Source of the DNA: Saprospiraceae bacterium
GTDB taxonomy: Bacteria > Bacteroidota > Bacteroidia > Chitinophagales > Saprospiraceae
Length of the DNA: 64,000 nucleotides
Assembly (NCBI GenBank): GCA_029212405.1
Contig: JARGNR010000004.1
Location: 16,993-80,992, forward strand
Reading direction: 5' to 3'
Positions 34,212-44,365 of the stretch are shown piece after piece. The notes below the pieces were generated by a model. It was not told the DNA's origin, did no database searches, and saw nothing but the letters and a program-made list of their open reading frames with translations. Numbering within the stretch: position 1 is the first letter of the stretch; the number at the start of each line of letters is the position of its first letter. Made by a program: the position numbers and the translations under genes.

Positions 34212-35114
34212 ATGAATTATAAAGTAGATCATTTAAGAGAATTAGAAGCAGAATCCATTTTCGTGATGAGAGAGGTAGCTGCACAATTTGAGAACCCTGT
34301 GCTTATGTTTTCAGGAGGTAAAGATTCTATCCTAATGGTTTATTTGGCACACAAGGCATTTTATCCTGCCAAATTCCCATTTCCATTATTACATGTTGAC
34401 ACAGGACATAATTTCCCTGAAACATTGGCATACAGAGATGAATTGGTCAAAAGGTTTGATGCAAATCTTGTCGTTGGATCTGTTCAGGAAGCTATAAATA
34501 AAGGATTGGTCTCTGAAGAAAAAGGAATAAATGCAAGTAGGAATTCATTGCAAACAGTAACATTACTAGAGACATTGGAGGAAGGCAAATTTGATGCTGC
34601 AATGGGCGGTGCCAGAAGAGATGAAGAAAAGGCTAGAGCAAAAGAACGATTTTTTTCTCATCGGGATGAATTTGGTCAATGGGACCCCAAAAATCAACGG
34701 CCAGAGCTTTGGAATTTATTTAATGGAAGAAAGCATATGGGAGAGCACTTTAGAGTATTTCCTATTTCAAATTGGACAGAATTAGATGTGTGGCAATATT
34801 TGGCTATGGAGCAAATTCCATTGCCTTCTCTATATTTTACCCACGAAAGAGATGTATTTAGAAGAGATGGCATCTTGCTTGCTGATTGTGAATATATTCA
34901 AAAGAAACCCGATGAGGTCGTTTTCAGAGAAAACGTACGTTGTAGAACAATTGGAGATATGACCTGTACGGGAGTATGGGAATCTGAAGCTTCTACTTTA
35001 GAAGATATCATTCAAGAAATAGCTACTACTAGAATGACAGAAAGAGGAGGAAGAGCTGATGACAAGAGAAGTGAGACGAGCATGGAAGATCGAAAAAAAA
35101 TAGGCTATTTTTAA
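34212..35114 (+). CDS. cysD: sulfate adenylyltransferase subunit 2
   Basis: 300 aa from the ATG at 34212; the track uses the TTG just before it. PP-loop motif FSGGKDS (~35), LHVDTGHNFPE, and the CysD hallmark GGARRDEEKARAKER (~133-147). With CysN it makes APS from sulfate and ATP, coupled to GTP hydrolysis. Length normal. Confidence 0.95.
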   Translation: MNYKVDHLRELEAESIFVMREVAAQFENPVLMFSGGKDSILMVYLAHKAFYPAKFPFPLLHVDTGHNFPETLAYRDELVKRFDANLVVGSVQEAINKGLVSEEKGINASRNSLQTVTLLETLEEGKFDAAMGGARRDEEKARAKERFFSHRDEFGQWDPKNQRPELWNLFNGRKHMGEHFRVFPISNWTELDVWQYLAMEQIPLPSLYFTHERDVFRRDGILLADCEYIQKKPDEVVFRENVRCRTIGDMTCTGVWESEASTLEDIIQEIATTRMTERGGRADDKRSETSMEDRKKIGYF

Positions 35115-35138
35115 TTAATAACAAATCTTAAATCCTTT

Positions 35139-36395
35139 ATGGAAAATAATACTGAACTGTTAAGATTTACTACTGCAGGATCTGTGGATGATGGCAAATC
35201 TACCTTGATTGGAAGACTTTTGTTTGATAGTAAGTCCATATATCAAGATCAATATGAGGCAATTGAAAAAGTAAGTGCTAGAAGAGGAGAGGAGGACGTT
35301 AATCTTGCCTTACTCACAGATGGACTTAAATCCGAGCGCGAACAAGGGATCACTATAGATGTCGCGTACCGATATTTTAGCACGCCAAAGCGAAAATTTA
35401 TCATAGCGGATACACCAGGTCACATCCAGTATACACGGAATATGGTTACTGGGGCCAGTACTGCCAATGTTGCATTGGTTTTAATTGATGCCCGACATGG
35501 AGTGGTAGAGCAAACCAAACGTCATGCAATCATAGCTTCTTTATTGCAGATTCCTCACTTAGTGGTATGTATTAATAAGATGGATCTCGTTGATTATAGT
35601 CAAGAGAAGTATGAAGAAATTCAGGAAGATTTTGAAAGTTTTGCAGCAAAGTTGGATGTGAAAGATGTTCATTTTATTCCTATTTCAGCATTGAAAGGGG
35701 ATAATGTAGTCAACAGATCTGAAAATATGGCCTGGTATGAGGGAGCAACTTTGATGTATTATCTAGAGAACGTTCATATTGCAAGTGATCAAAACTTTAT
35801 TGATGCGAGATTTCCTGTTCAGACAGTGATTAGACCTTATAATGATGAGTTTCATGATTATCGTGGGTATGCTGGAAGAGTGGCTGGAGGGTCTTTTAAA
35901 ATTGGTGATAAAATCATGGCGCTTCCATCTGGATTTACTTCTACGGTAAAGCAGATAGTAGGCCCTTCAGGCGATCAAGAAAATGCATTTCCACCTCAGT
36001 CCGTCACTCTTTTATTAAAAGATGAAATTGATATTAGTAGAGGCGATATGATCGTGAGAGAAAACAATAGACCAGATGCAAGACAAGATATTGATTTGAT
36101 GGTTTGTTGGTTTGATCATTTAAAGCCTTTGAATTTAAGAGGGAAATATGCGATAAAACATACGTCACAAGATGCTCGATGTATAATAAAAGAAATACGG
36201 TATAAGTTAGATATAAATACATTGAGTAGAAATCAAGAAGATCTTAACATTCGTATGAATGATATTGCTAGAATTCAAATAAGGACCACGAAACCTTTGT
36301 TCATAGATGCCTATCGCAAGAATAGAATAACGGGAAGTGTAATTATTATTGATGAATCCACAAATAATACAGTGGCGGCGGGTATGGTGGTATGA
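35139..36395 (+). CDS. cysN: sulfate adenylyltransferase subunit 1 (GTPase)
   Basis: 418 aa. EF-Tu-like GTPase: G1 GSVDDGKST (~15), G3 DTPGH (~91), G4 NKMD (~146), then beta-barrel domains (TVIRPYNDEFHDYRGYAGRVAGG). It is the stand-alone CysN without a fused APS kinase, consistent with the separate cysC upstream. Lies 24 bp after cysD. Confidence 0.95.
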   Translation: MENNTELLRFTTAGSVDDGKSTLIGRLLFDSKSIYQDQYEAIEKVSARRGEEDVNLALLTDGLKSEREQGITIDVAYRYFSTPKRKFIIADTPGHIQYTRNMVTGASTANVALVLIDARHGVVEQTKRHAIIASLLQIPHLVVCINKMDLVDYSQEKYEEIQEDFESFAAKLDVKDVHFIPISALKGDNVVNRSENMAWYEGATLMYYLENVHIASDQNFIDARFPVQTVIRPYNDEFHDYRGYAGRVAGGSFKIGDKIMALPSGFTSTVKQIVGPSGDQENAFPPQSVTLLLKDEIDISRGDMIVRENNRPDARQDIDLMVCWFDHLKPLNLRGKYAIKHTSQDARCIIKEIRYKLDINTLSRNQEDLNIRMNDIARIQIRTTKPLFIDAYRKNRITGSVIIIDESTNNTVAAGMVV

Positions 36396-36443
36396 TTGGA
36401 TTTTCTCTTAATACAAGCATTAATAAAAAGAGTAAAAATTAAG

Positions 36444-37496
36444 ATGAAGAATATACTAGTAACAGGAGGAGCAGGGTTTATTGGATCACATGTCATCCGA
36501 AAATTGGTAACTTCATATCCTGAATACCAAATTGTAAACCTTGATAAGTTGACGTATGCTGGAAATTTAGAAAATTTAAAAGATATTGAGAATGCTGGTA
36601 ATTACACCTTTGTGAAGGGGTGCATTACCGATGAAAAATTAGTTTCAGAAGTTTTTGCAACACATAAAATTACGCACGTCATCCATTTGGCCGCAGAATC
36701 TCATGTAGATCGTTCAATAAGTGATCCTCTAATTTTTGTACGGACAAATTTGATCGGAACCTCGAATCTATTGCTTTGCGCCAAGAATTATTGGGCAGAT
36801 GACTTTGATAATAAATTGTTTTATCACGTCAGTACAGACGAAGTATATGGATCTCTTGGAATGGACAACAGTCTTTTTACGGAACAAACAGCGTACGATC
36901 CAAGAAGCCCTTATTCTGCATCAAAAGCAGGATCAGATCATATGGTGCGTGCATTTTGGCATACTTACCATTTTCCAATTGTAATCAGCAATTGCAGCAA
37001 TAATTATGGTCCCAATCAGTTTCCAGAAAAACTCATTCCCTTGTTTATAAATAATATTATAAATGGGAAAGCATTGCCCGTCTATGGGAAAGGAGAGAAT
37101 GTACGGGATTGGTTGCATGTAAAAGATCATGCAGATGCAATTGATATCATTTTACACCACGGAAAAAAGGGAGAAACCTATAATATTGGGGGGCATAATG
37201 AATGGACAAACATAGACTTGGTCCGTTTGATGTGTGATACAGTGGATCAAAAACTTGGTAAGGAGACAGGAACTTCTCGAGAGTTAATTTCCTTTGTGAA
37301 GGATAGAGCTGGTCATGATATGCGATATGCTATTGATGCTTCTAAGATTGATAACGACTTAGGTTGGACTCCCAACTATACTTTCGAAGAAGGGTTGGCA
37401 GAAACGGTAGATTGGTATTTAAATAATTCTGAGTGGTTAAAAAATGTAACCAGCGGAGCATATAAGGAATATTATGATACAATGTATGCAAGCTAA
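36444..37496 (+). CDS. rmlB: dTDP-glucose 4,6-dehydratase
   Basis: 350 aa from the ATG at 36444; the track start is a TTG directly at the cysN stop. Extended SDR: NAD motif GGAGFIGSH, HLAAESHVDRSI, VSTDEVYG, catalytic YSASK (YxxxK) and the RmlB-typical NNYGPNQFPEKLIPLFI. It converts dTDP-glucose to dTDP-4-keto-6-deoxyglucose. The partner rmlA is at 43428; rmlC and rmlD are not in the window. Confidence 0.94.
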   Translation: MKNILVTGGAGFIGSHVIRKLVTSYPEYQIVNLDKLTYAGNLENLKDIENAGNYTFVKGCITDEKLVSEVFATHKITHVIHLAAESHVDRSISDPLIFVRTNLIGTSNLLLCAKNYWADDFDNKLFYHVSTDEVYGSLGMDNSLFTEQTAYDPRSPYSASKAGSDHMVRAFWHTYHFPIVISNCSNNYGPNQFPEKLIPLFINNIINGKALPVYGKGENVRDWLHVKDHADAIDIILHHGKKGETYNIGGHNEWTNIDLVRLMCDTVDQKLGKETGTSRELISFVKDRAGHDMRYAIDASKIDNDLGWTPNYTFEEGLAETVDWYLNNSEWLKNVTSGAYKEYYDTMYAS

Positions 37497-37525
37497 ATTC
37501 AACTATACATTAAAACTTTAATATA

Positions 37526-38671
37526 ATGGAGATAAAGGAAGCAAAAAGGCATCTTCAAATGGTCGACGTAAAGACCCAATATCTTAAAATTAAAGAGGAA
37601 GTAGATCGAGGTATTCAAGAGGTGATTGATTCTTGTGCATTTATAAATGGTCCAGCGGTGAAGAAATTTGCAAAGTCTTTGGGGACTTATCTGGATGCTG
37701 AATATGTAATTCCTTGTGCAAATGGAACAGACGCTTTGCAAATTGCATTGATGGCGATGGGATTAAAACCTGGTGATGAAGTCATAGTCCCTGCATTTAC
37801 CTATGTCGCAACTGCTGAGGTGATTGCTTTATTGCAATTGAAACCTGTGATGGTGGATGTAGATCCAGAAAGTTTTAATCTATCTCCAGAAATTGTAGAG
37901 GAGGCAATTACTCCATTAACCAAATGTATCGTACCCGTTAATTTGTACGGACAGAATTCTGATTTGGAAGGAATTATGAAATTAGCGGAAAAACACAAAA
38001 TTTTTGTGTTGGAAGACAATGCCCAAGCCATTGGAAGTGATTATATTTTTAGCGATGGAACCCGAAAAAAATCAGGAACAATTGGCCATATTGGATCTAC
38101 TTCATTTTACCCGTCAAAAAATTTAGGTGCTTACGGTGATGGAGGAGCTTTGTATACGAATAATAGAGAGCTGGGCGAACGAATGAAAATGATAGCCAAT
38201 CATGGTCAATCCAAAAAGTATGTACATAATATCATAGGTTGTAATTCAAGATTGGATAGTATACAAGCCGCTATACTGGATGTCAAATTGAAGCATTTGG
38301 ATGCGTATTGCAGTGCGAGACAAGAAGTGGCAGATCGATATGATTTGGCCCTAATAAATGTAGAAGGATTGGAAATTCCCAAAAGGATGAGTTATTCGAC
38401 GCATGTATTTCATCAATATACCTTGAAAGTCACAAATGGCAAACGAGATGAATTAAAATCTTATTTGGCCTCAAAGGGTATTCCAAGTATGATTTATTAT
38501 CCGATTCCATTGTATGATCAAGAAGCATTCAAACCATTTACGGAAGTGACTTCTTTACCAATCACAGAGAAATTATGTAAGCAGGTATTGAGTCTACCCA
38601 TTCACACAGAAATGGATCTAGAGGATATTAATTATGTCATCCAGCACATAAAATCATTTTTTAAGAATTAA
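37526..38671 (+). CDS. DegT/DnrJ/EryC1-type sugar aminotransferase (WbpE/WlbC-like)
   Basis: 381 aa PLP enzyme. ANGTDALQIALMAMG, EDNAQAIGSDY and the lysine-bearing STSFYPSKNLGAYGDGGAL are the family motifs. Together with the next N-acetyltransferase (WbpD-like, 2 bp downstream) and the WbpB-like oxidoreductase it fits the 3-aminotransferase step of UDP-2,3-diacetamido-2,3-dideoxy-glucuronate synthesis. A dTDP-sugar substrate from RmlAB is a less likely alternative. Confidence 0.88.
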   Translation: MEIKEAKRHLQMVDVKTQYLKIKEEVDRGIQEVIDSCAFINGPAVKKFAKSLGTYLDAEYVIPCANGTDALQIALMAMGLKPGDEVIVPAFTYVATAEVIALLQLKPVMVDVDPESFNLSPEIVEEAITPLTKCIVPVNLYGQNSDLEGIMKLAEKHKIFVLEDNAQAIGSDYIFSDGTRKKSGTIGHIGSTSFYPSKNLGAYGDGGALYTNNRELGERMKMIANHGQSKKYVHNIIGCNSRLDSIQAAILDVKLKHLDAYCSARQEVADRYDLALINVEGLEIPKRMSYSTHVFHQYTLKVTNGKRDELKSYLASKGIPSMIYYPIPLYDQEAFKPFTEVTSLPITEKLCKQVLSLPIHTEMDLEDINYVIQHIKSFFKN

Positions 38672-38673
38672 GT

Positions 38674-39246
38674 ATGGCAGAATTTTTTGCACACGAAACT
38701 GCAGTGATTGACGAAGGATGTACAATAGGTGCTGGCACAAAAATTTGGCACTTTTCTCACATTATGCCCAATTGCCGCATAGGAGAAAAATGCAATATCG
38801 GCCAAAATGTGGTCGTATCTCCTGATGTTATTTTAGGAAATAATGTAAAAGTGCAAAATAATGTGAGCATCTATACTGGAGTCATTTGTGAAGACGATGT
38901 TTTTCTAGGGCCTTCCATGGTATTCACGAATGTTATCAATCCAAGAAGTGGCGTCAATCGACGAGGACAATATTCGAAGACGACGGTACGCAAAGGAGCG
39001 TCCATCGGGGCCAATGCGACTATTGTTTGTGGCAACGATATCGGAGAATATGCATTTGTTGGAGCGGGGGCAGTGGTAACCAAAGAAATATTACCGTATG
39101 CTTTAGTGGTAGGCAATCCTTCAAAGCAGATAGGTTGGATCAGTGAATATGGACATAAGCTGCATTTTGACCCTCAAGGCAAGGCGATTTGTGAAGAGAG
39201 CAAGGAAGTATATATTTTGGAAAGTGGAAATGTCAGAAAGCTCTAA
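38674..39246 (+). CDS. WbpD/WlbB-like sugar N-acetyltransferase (left-handed beta-helix)
   Basis: 190 aa. Hexapeptide repeats over most of its length (VIDEGCTIGAGTKIWHFSHIMPNCRIGEKCNIGQNVVV), with the WbpD-type FTNVINPRSGVNR insertion. It acetylates the 3-amino group of UDP-2-acetamido-3-amino-glucuronate with acetyl-CoA. Located immediately after its expected aminotransferase partner. Confidence 0.88.
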   Translation: MAEFFAHETAVIDEGCTIGAGTKIWHFSHIMPNCRIGEKCNIGQNVVVSPDVILGNNVKVQNNVSIYTGVICEDDVFLGPSMVFTNVINPRSGVNRRGQYSKTTVRKGASIGANATIVCGNDIGEYAFVGAGAVVTKEILPYALVVGNPSKQIGWISEYGHKLHFDPQGKAICEESKEVYILESGNVRKL

Positions 39247-39319
39247 AATATAAGGTTCACTCGTTTAAATTATTGTAAGAATTTTAGAGAATAATAGCAT
39301 ATTAAGTAATCGGAATGTT

Positions 39320-39928
39320 TTGGTCTTGGCTCCACATATAGACGATGCGGAGTTTGGATGTGGAGGAACGATTAGCAGATTGATTGAACATGGTAGTCGT
39401 ATACATTATCTGGCCTTTTCGGATTGTAAAGAATCAATCCCTGAGCATCTTCCATCTGACATATTACGAACTGAATTGGAAGCCTCTGTTCAAAGTCTTA
39501 AAATATCTTCTTATGATGTTCTGGATTTTCCAGTCAGACACTTTGACAGGCACCGACAATCGATATTACAAAAAATGGTAGATGTACGACAAGCGTTGAA
39601 TCCAGATCTGGTATTTACACCGTCGAGATCTGATATCCATCAAGATCATCAAGTCATTACCAATGAGAGTCTTCGAGCATTTAAACACTGTACGATTTTG
39701 GGCTATGAATTGCCATGGAACTGTCTTTCCTTGTCATCGGATACGATCATCACTTTATCTGAAGAGCATTTAAAAAATAAGATTGAAGCCATTCAATGTT
39801 ATGACTCTCAGGCACATCGGATTTACCATAATGCAGAATATATAAAGGCGTTGGCAATGACACGAGGATTACGAATTAATAAAGCGTATGCTGAACCATT
39901 TGAAATGATAAGATTAATAATAGATTAA
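39320..39928 (+). CDS. PIG-L family deacetylase
   Basis: 202 aa from TTG at 39320. The catalytic zinc motif APHIDDAEFGCGG starts only four residues from this start, too close: the family has a strand and helix before it (typically NVLVLAPHPDD). In-frame codons upstream read RILENNSILSNRNVLVLAPH back to a stop at 39266, with only ATT at 39272 or 39269 as possible starts. So the true start may be an ATT codon. Second zinc site: SDIHQDHQV. PIG-L enzymes remove N-acetyl groups from sugars. The stop overlaps the next ATG by one base. Confidence 0.82.
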   Translation: MVLAPHIDDAEFGCGGTISRLIEHGSRIHYLAFSDCKESIPEHLPSDILRTELEASVQSLKISSYDVLDFPVRHFDRHRQSILQKMVDVRQALNPDLVFTPSRSDIHQDHQVITNESLRAFKHCTILGYELPWNCLSLSSDTIITLSEEHLKNKIEAIQCYDSQAHRIYHNAEYIKALAMTRGLRINKAYAEPFEMIRLIID

Positions 39929-40899
39929 TGGAGAAGAAAAATTTTGCTCTAATTGGAGCTGCTGGGTACATTGCACCCCGACATATGCGTGCAATCAAGG
40001 ATACCAATAACAACCTAGTTGCGGCTGTGGATAAAAATGATTCTGTTGGAATTATTGATAGTTATTTTCCAGATGCGGCATTTTTTACAGAGTTTGAACG
40101 GTTTGACCGACATGTAGAAAAGTTAAAGAGGACAGGAAAGCCATTGGATTATATCAGTATTTGTAGTCCCAATTATTTGCATGATGCGCATATTCGATTT
40201 GGGTTGAGAAATAATACAGATGTGATTTGTGAAAAGCCCATTGTACTCAATCCATGGAATATTGATGCATTACAGGAAATTGAAAAAGAATCAGGAAAAA
40301 ACATCTACAATATTTTGCAACTTCGATTGCATGACTCGATCAAGAATGTCAAGAAAATGGTAGATGAAGGACCTAAAGATAAAATATATGATTTTGATTT
40401 GACCTACCAAACTTCAAGAGGGTCTTGGTATTATACCAGTTGGAAAGGGAATAGTGAAAAATCAGGAGGCATTGCTACTAACATTGGAGTTCATTTCTTT
40501 GACATGTTGGGTTGGATTTTTGGAGAATTGAAGTCAAATATAGTGCATCTCCACACCCATGACAGAGCTGCTGGGTACTTGGAGTTTGAAAAAGCGCGTG
40601 TGCGATGGTTTTTGAGTATCAATTATGACACACTACCGGAAGAAGTAAAGGCAAGAGGATTGAGAACATATAGATCCATGACTATTGATGGAGAAGAGAT
40701 AGAGTTTAGTGGAGGCTTTACAGAGTTGCATACAGACAGCTATAAAGATATCTTGGCAGGTGGCGGATTTAGAATCGAAGAATCCAGAAAGGCGATACAA
40801 ACGGTTTTTGATATACGTCATGCAGAGGTAATTGGACTGAAGGGGGATTATCATCCATTTTGTAAATTAGATTTGGTAAAACATCCATTCAAGAGATAA
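39928..40899 (+). CDS. WbpB/WlbA-like nucleotide-sugar oxidoreductase (Gfo/Idh/MocA)
   Basis: 323 aa. Rossmann N-terminus (NFALIGAAGYIAPRHMRAI), then the ICSPNYLHDAHI and CEKPIVLNPWN motifs and the WbpB-type ILQLRLHDSI and GGIATNIGVHFFD stretches. It oxidises the 3-OH of UDP-GlcNAcA to a 3-keto sugar, the substrate of the aminotransferase at 37526. With 37526 and 38674 this makes three consecutive steps of the pathway. Confidence 0.9.
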   Translation: MEKKNFALIGAAGYIAPRHMRAIKDTNNNLVAAVDKNDSVGIIDSYFPDAAFFTEFERFDRHVEKLKRTGKPLDYISICSPNYLHDAHIRFGLRNNTDVICEKPIVLNPWNIDALQEIEKESGKNIYNILQLRLHDSIKNVKKMVDEGPKDKIYDFDLTYQTSRGSWYYTSWKGNSEKSGGIATNIGVHFFDMLGWIFGELKSNIVHLHTHDRAAGYLEFEKARVRWFLSINYDTLPEEVKARGLRTYRSMTIDGEEIEFSGGFTELHTDSYKDILAGGGFRIEESRKAIQTVFDIRHAEVIGLKGDYHPFCKLDLVKHPFKR

Positions 40900-41025
40900 C
40901 ATTAAGCATGTTAATTGAACATACCGTTTTTGATAAGAACGAGAAACTAATTGAGGTTTGAATTGTTTGCATAGGTATTGATTTTAAAGTAAAAAGGACA
41001 AAAGATTAATAGAATAGAAAAACAA

Positions 41026-41598
41026 GTGCAAGTTCAAGTCCCTACCAAATTTGGGGTGTTTGAACTCATGGCTTATTCGGAAAGTGCCGAAGAACGAATG
41101 CCACATCTGGTTTTGGTAAATCCTGAGACGGATTTCTCTACTACGGTGAATGTCAGAGTTCATTCGGAATGCATGACGGGGGATGTTTTTAGTTCTTATC
41201 GTTGTGAATGTGGTGAACAGTTGGACCGTTCGCTGGAGTACATAAATGAGCATGGTGGTATTTTGATATACTTGAGGCAAGAAGGAAGAGGAATAGGTTT
41301 GATCAATAAAATGCATGCGTATATAAAACAAGATCAGGGATATGATACGGCGGATGCTAATAAAATCTTGGGCTTTGGCTACGATGAACGAACTTATGAA
41401 GATGCTGTATCCATTCTAGAAAACTTAGAGATTGATACAATTAACTTGATCACGAATAATCCGGACAAGATATCTTCTTTAGAACAAAGTGGTATTCAAG
41501 TGGAATCCAGAATCACATTAGATATTAAAGCTAGACAAGAAAACCTCCAATACCTCAAAACTAAGAAAGAGAAGTTTGGACATAAATTAGATTTTTAG
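41026..41598 (+). CDS. GTP cyclohydrolase II domain protein (RibA-like)
   Basis: 190 aa from a GTG start. Zinc-binding HSECMTGDVFSSYRCECGEQL (three Cys) and the GTP-binding YLRQEGRGIGLINKM are complete. It is a stand-alone GCH II, not the RibBA fusion usual for riboflavin synthesis. It opens GTP to the diamino-pyrimidinone precursor of riboflavin. Its place inside a polysaccharide cluster, just before the UXS gene, suggests a specialised copy. The ~126-bp gap before it holds only a 17-codon ORF. Confidence 0.88.
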   Translation: MQVQVPTKFGVFELMAYSESAEERMPHLVLVNPETDFSTTVNVRVHSECMTGDVFSSYRCECGEQLDRSLEYINEHGGILIYLRQEGRGIGLINKMHAYIKQDQGYDTADANKILGFGYDERTYEDAVSILENLEIDTINLITNNPDKISSLEQSGIQVESRITLDIKARQENLQYLKTKKEKFGHKLDF

Positions 41599-41649
41599 CA
41601 TTGAGCTTCGAATCATTAATACAGTTTATCGAGTGACAAAAAAAATACT

Positions 41650-42594
41650 TTGAAAAGAATATTAATTACGGGAGCAGCAGGATTTTTGGGTTCTCACTTG
41701 AGTGATCGATTTATAAAAGAGGGATATGATGTGATCGGTATGGATAATCTCATTACGGGAGACCTCGGGAATATTGAACACCTTTTTCCATTAGAGCATT
41801 TCACGTTTTATCATCATGATGTAAGTACATTTGTACATGTGCCTGGAAAGTTGGATTACATTTTGCATTTTGCATCTCCTGCAAGTCCAATAGATTACCT
41901 AAAGATGCCCATACAAACATTAAAAGTCGGGTCTTTGGGTACGCACAATTTATTGGGCTTGGCTCGTGTTAAAAATGCAAGATTATTAATAGCCAGTACG
42001 AGTGAAGTATATGGGGATCCTTTGGTCAATCCTCAACCGGAAGAATACTGGGGAAATGTAAACCCCATTGGTCCTAGAGGAGTATATGATGAGGCCAAAC
42101 GTTTCCAGGAAGCCATCACAATGGCGTATCACAATTACCATGGTCTGGAAACTAGGATCGTAAGAATATTCAACACCTATGGACCTCGAATGCGGGTCAA
42201 TGATGGGAGGGCACTTCCTGCTTTCTTTTCTCAAGCGATAGAAAATAAAGACATCACGGTCTTCGGAGATGGCAAACAGACGAGAGCATTTTGTTATGTA
42301 GATGATTTGGTGGAAGGAATCTATAGATTACTATTAAGTGATTATCATCTGCCAGTCAACATAGGAAATCCTGATGAGATATCGATTTTGCAAGCCGCTA
42401 ATGAAGTGGTGGAGTTGGTGAATGGTTCAACTTCTAAGATCGTGTTTAAAGGACTGCCCAAAGACGATCCAAAAGTCAGAAGACCTGATATTACCAAGGC
42501 GAAAGAAATTTTGGGATGGACACCGAAGGTTGATCGAATGGAAGGACTTGCGAAGACATATGAGTATTTTAAAAAGAAATTGGATAAGTCGTAA
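41650..42594 (+). CDS. UDP-glucuronate decarboxylase-like epimerase (UDP-xylose synthase)
   Basis: 314 aa from a TTG start. Extended SDR with [54 protein letters not shown] (YxxxK) and [10 protein letters not shown], the UXS signature. It converts UDP-glucuronate (from Ugd at 32316) to UDP-xylose. Some family members make related pentoses or apiose. Confidence 0.9.
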   Translation: MKRILITGAAGFLGSHLSDRFIKEGYDVIGMDNLITGDLGNIEHLFPLEHFTFYHHDVSTFVHVPGKLDYILHFASPASPIDYLKMPIQTLKVGSLGTHNLLGLARVKNARLLIASTSEVYGDPLVNPQPEEYWGNVNPIGPRGVYDEAKRFQEAITMAYHNYHGLETRIVRIFNTYGPRMRVNDGRALPAFFSQAIENKDITVFGDGKQTRAFCYVDDLVEGIYRLLLSDYHLPVNIGNPDEISILQAANEVVELVNGSTSKIVFKGLPKDDPKVRRPDITKAKEILGWTPKVDRMEGLAKTYEYFKKKLDKS

Positions 42595-42603
42595 AACGCT
42601 CTT

Positions 42604-43416
42604 TTGAATACACAGATTGATCTTCCCTATACCCCCATTATTACACACGACGTAGATCGATATTACAAATGGAAAAACACCAAATCAATCGCAGGTGAAA
42701 TTGGTAGAATTTTTAGAAACCAATCGACCTGGTCTTACAGTGAAGCATGGAACAGTTTTAAAAACCGTAAACGAGTCGATCCTTTTTCGAACCTATCAAT
42801 GGTCGCTGAAATGGATAAACGAATGGGATTGAAATCTGTATTTTACATTATGACAACCGAAGAAATACACCCTCAAAATATCAATGACTACAATCTACAA
42901 CATTCAACTATTCAAGCTGAGCTTAAAGAATTGATTTCAATCGGGGCAGAAATTGGTCTTCATCCTGGCATCTATACGTACAATGATGAGAAACGAATGC
43001 TTAATCAAAAAGCAAGTTTGGAAGAGGCAATCCAACAGGAAGTTGTGAGAAGCAGACAGCATTATTTGAAATATGAATATCCCGAAACTTTCAAAATTTT
43101 GGAATCCGTCGGGATTCAAAATGACAGTAGTATACTGGTTGATTTAACATTAGAAGAGGATAGAGAAAAAAGATCAACCTATATCATGCTGGATGAAGAG
43201 GGCAATACGATGAATATTAGCCAGACTCCATTGGTTTTTATGGATACACACCATATTCAATTAAAAGATGATAGGATACTCGAGTTACTAGAAGAGCGCA
43301 TTGCACCTGCAAAAAAAGATGGAGGGGAGATTATGATTCTTTGGCATAATAATAACATCAGTAATAATCGAGAAATTGGATTGTACAAAGAGGCGTTGGA
43401 AGTGATCAAAAAGTAG
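42604..43416 (+). CDS. polysaccharide deacetylase-like protein
   Basis: 270 aa from a TTG start 9 bp after the UXS gene. [11 protein letters not shown] near the N-terminus carries the NodB-type D-D/H metal motif, followed by GLKSVFYIM, a second motif [16 protein letters not shown] and a C-terminal ILWHNNN. No signal peptide, so it should act in the cytoplasm on precursors. The family is related to CE4 deacetylases; substrate unknown. Confidence 0.75.
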   Translation: MNTQIDLPYTPIITHDVDRYYKWKNTKSIAGEIGRIFRNQSTWSYSEAWNSFKNRKRVDPFSNLSMVAEMDKRMGLKSVFYIMTTEEIHPQNINDYNLQHSTIQAELKELISIGAEIGLHPGIYTYNDEKRMLNQKASLEEAIQQEVVRSRQHYLKYEYPETFKILESVGIQNDSSILVDLTLEEDREKRSTYIMLDEEGNTMNISQTPLVFMDTHHIQLKDDRILELLEERIAPAKKDGGEIMILWHNNNISNNREIGLYKEALEVIKK

Positions 43417-43427
43417 AAAAAAGAAAA

Positions 43428-44294
43428 ATGAAAGGAATAATATTAGCGGGAGGATCAGGGACAAGATTGTATCCCATAACAAAGGCCATAAGCAAGCAAT
43501 TGATGCCAATTTATGATAAGCCTATGATTTACTATCCTCTGTCTGTGCTTATGCTCGCAGGAATAAATGAAATACTCATTATAACTACGCCAGAAGATCA
43601 AGCAAGTTTTATAAGGTTACTTGGTGATGGGAGTGATTTGGGATGCAGATTTGAATATGTTGTTCAAGAAGTGCCGAATGGTTTGGCACAGGCTTTTGTA
43701 TTAGGCGCTGATTTTATCGATGGCGACAAGAGTGCATTGATTTTGGGCGACAATATTTTTTATGGTTCAGGTCTTTCAGGCTTAGTACAAGAAAGCAAAA
43801 ATATTGAAGAAGAAGCACGAGTTTTTGCTTATCCAGTAAAAGATCCAGAACGATATGGAGTAGTAGAATTTGATAAGGATGGGAAAGTCATATCATTGGA
43901 AGAAAAGCCACAAAATCCTAAATCTAAATTTGCCGTGCCAGGATTGTATTTTTACGACGAGCGAGTATGTGAATTGGCTGCCAAATTGGAACCTTCTGCA
44001 CGAGGGGAATATGAAATTACCGATTTGAATAGAAAGTACTTAGAAATGGGGCAATTGTCAGTGGGTATTATGCAGCGAGGCACTGCTTGGTTAGATACAG
44101 GTACTTTTGATTCGTTGGCGAATGCCTCAGAATTTGTTCGCGTGATTGAAAAAAGACAAGACTATAAAATAGGTTGCATTGAAGAAGTAGCCTATCGGAT
44201 GGGATATATAGACAAAGAACAATTAAAAAAGATTGCAAAGCCATTGGAAAAAAGTGGATATGGGAAGTATTTATTAGGATTGCTGTCGGATTAA
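43428..44294 (+). CDS. rmlA: glucose-1-phosphate thymidylyltransferase
   Basis: 288 aa. [11 protein letters not shown] (nucleotide-binding), [36 protein letters not shown] and the GDNIFYG segment define RmlA. It makes dTDP-glucose for RmlB (36444). The two genes are separated by seven others, an unusual split of the rml set. Confidence 0.95.
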   Translation: MKGIILAGGSGTRLYPITKAISKQLMPIYDKPMIYYPLSVLMLAGINEILIITTPEDQASFIRLLGDGSDLGCRFEYVVQEVPNGLAQAFVLGADFIDGDKSALILGDNIFYGSGLSGLVQESKNIEEEARVFAYPVKDPERYGVVEFDKDGKVISLEEKPQNPKSKFAVPGLYFYDERVCELAAKLEPSARGEYEITDLNRKYLEMGQLSVGIMQRGTAWLDTGTFDSLANASEFVRVIEKRQDYKIGCIEEVAYRMGYIDKEQLKKIAKPLEKSGYGKYLLGLLSD

Positions 44295-44365
44295 AATTTT
44301 GTCATGCAATTATAAATGGATATTTGCAAATTTGAAAAATTAAATAAAAAAGAAAGAAAATAGAA

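Noticed and set aside
40908-40961. 17-codon ORF in the gap before the GCH II gene
   Set aside because: Too short, with no promoter, terminator or composition signal. Possibly a gene remnant, but unsupported.
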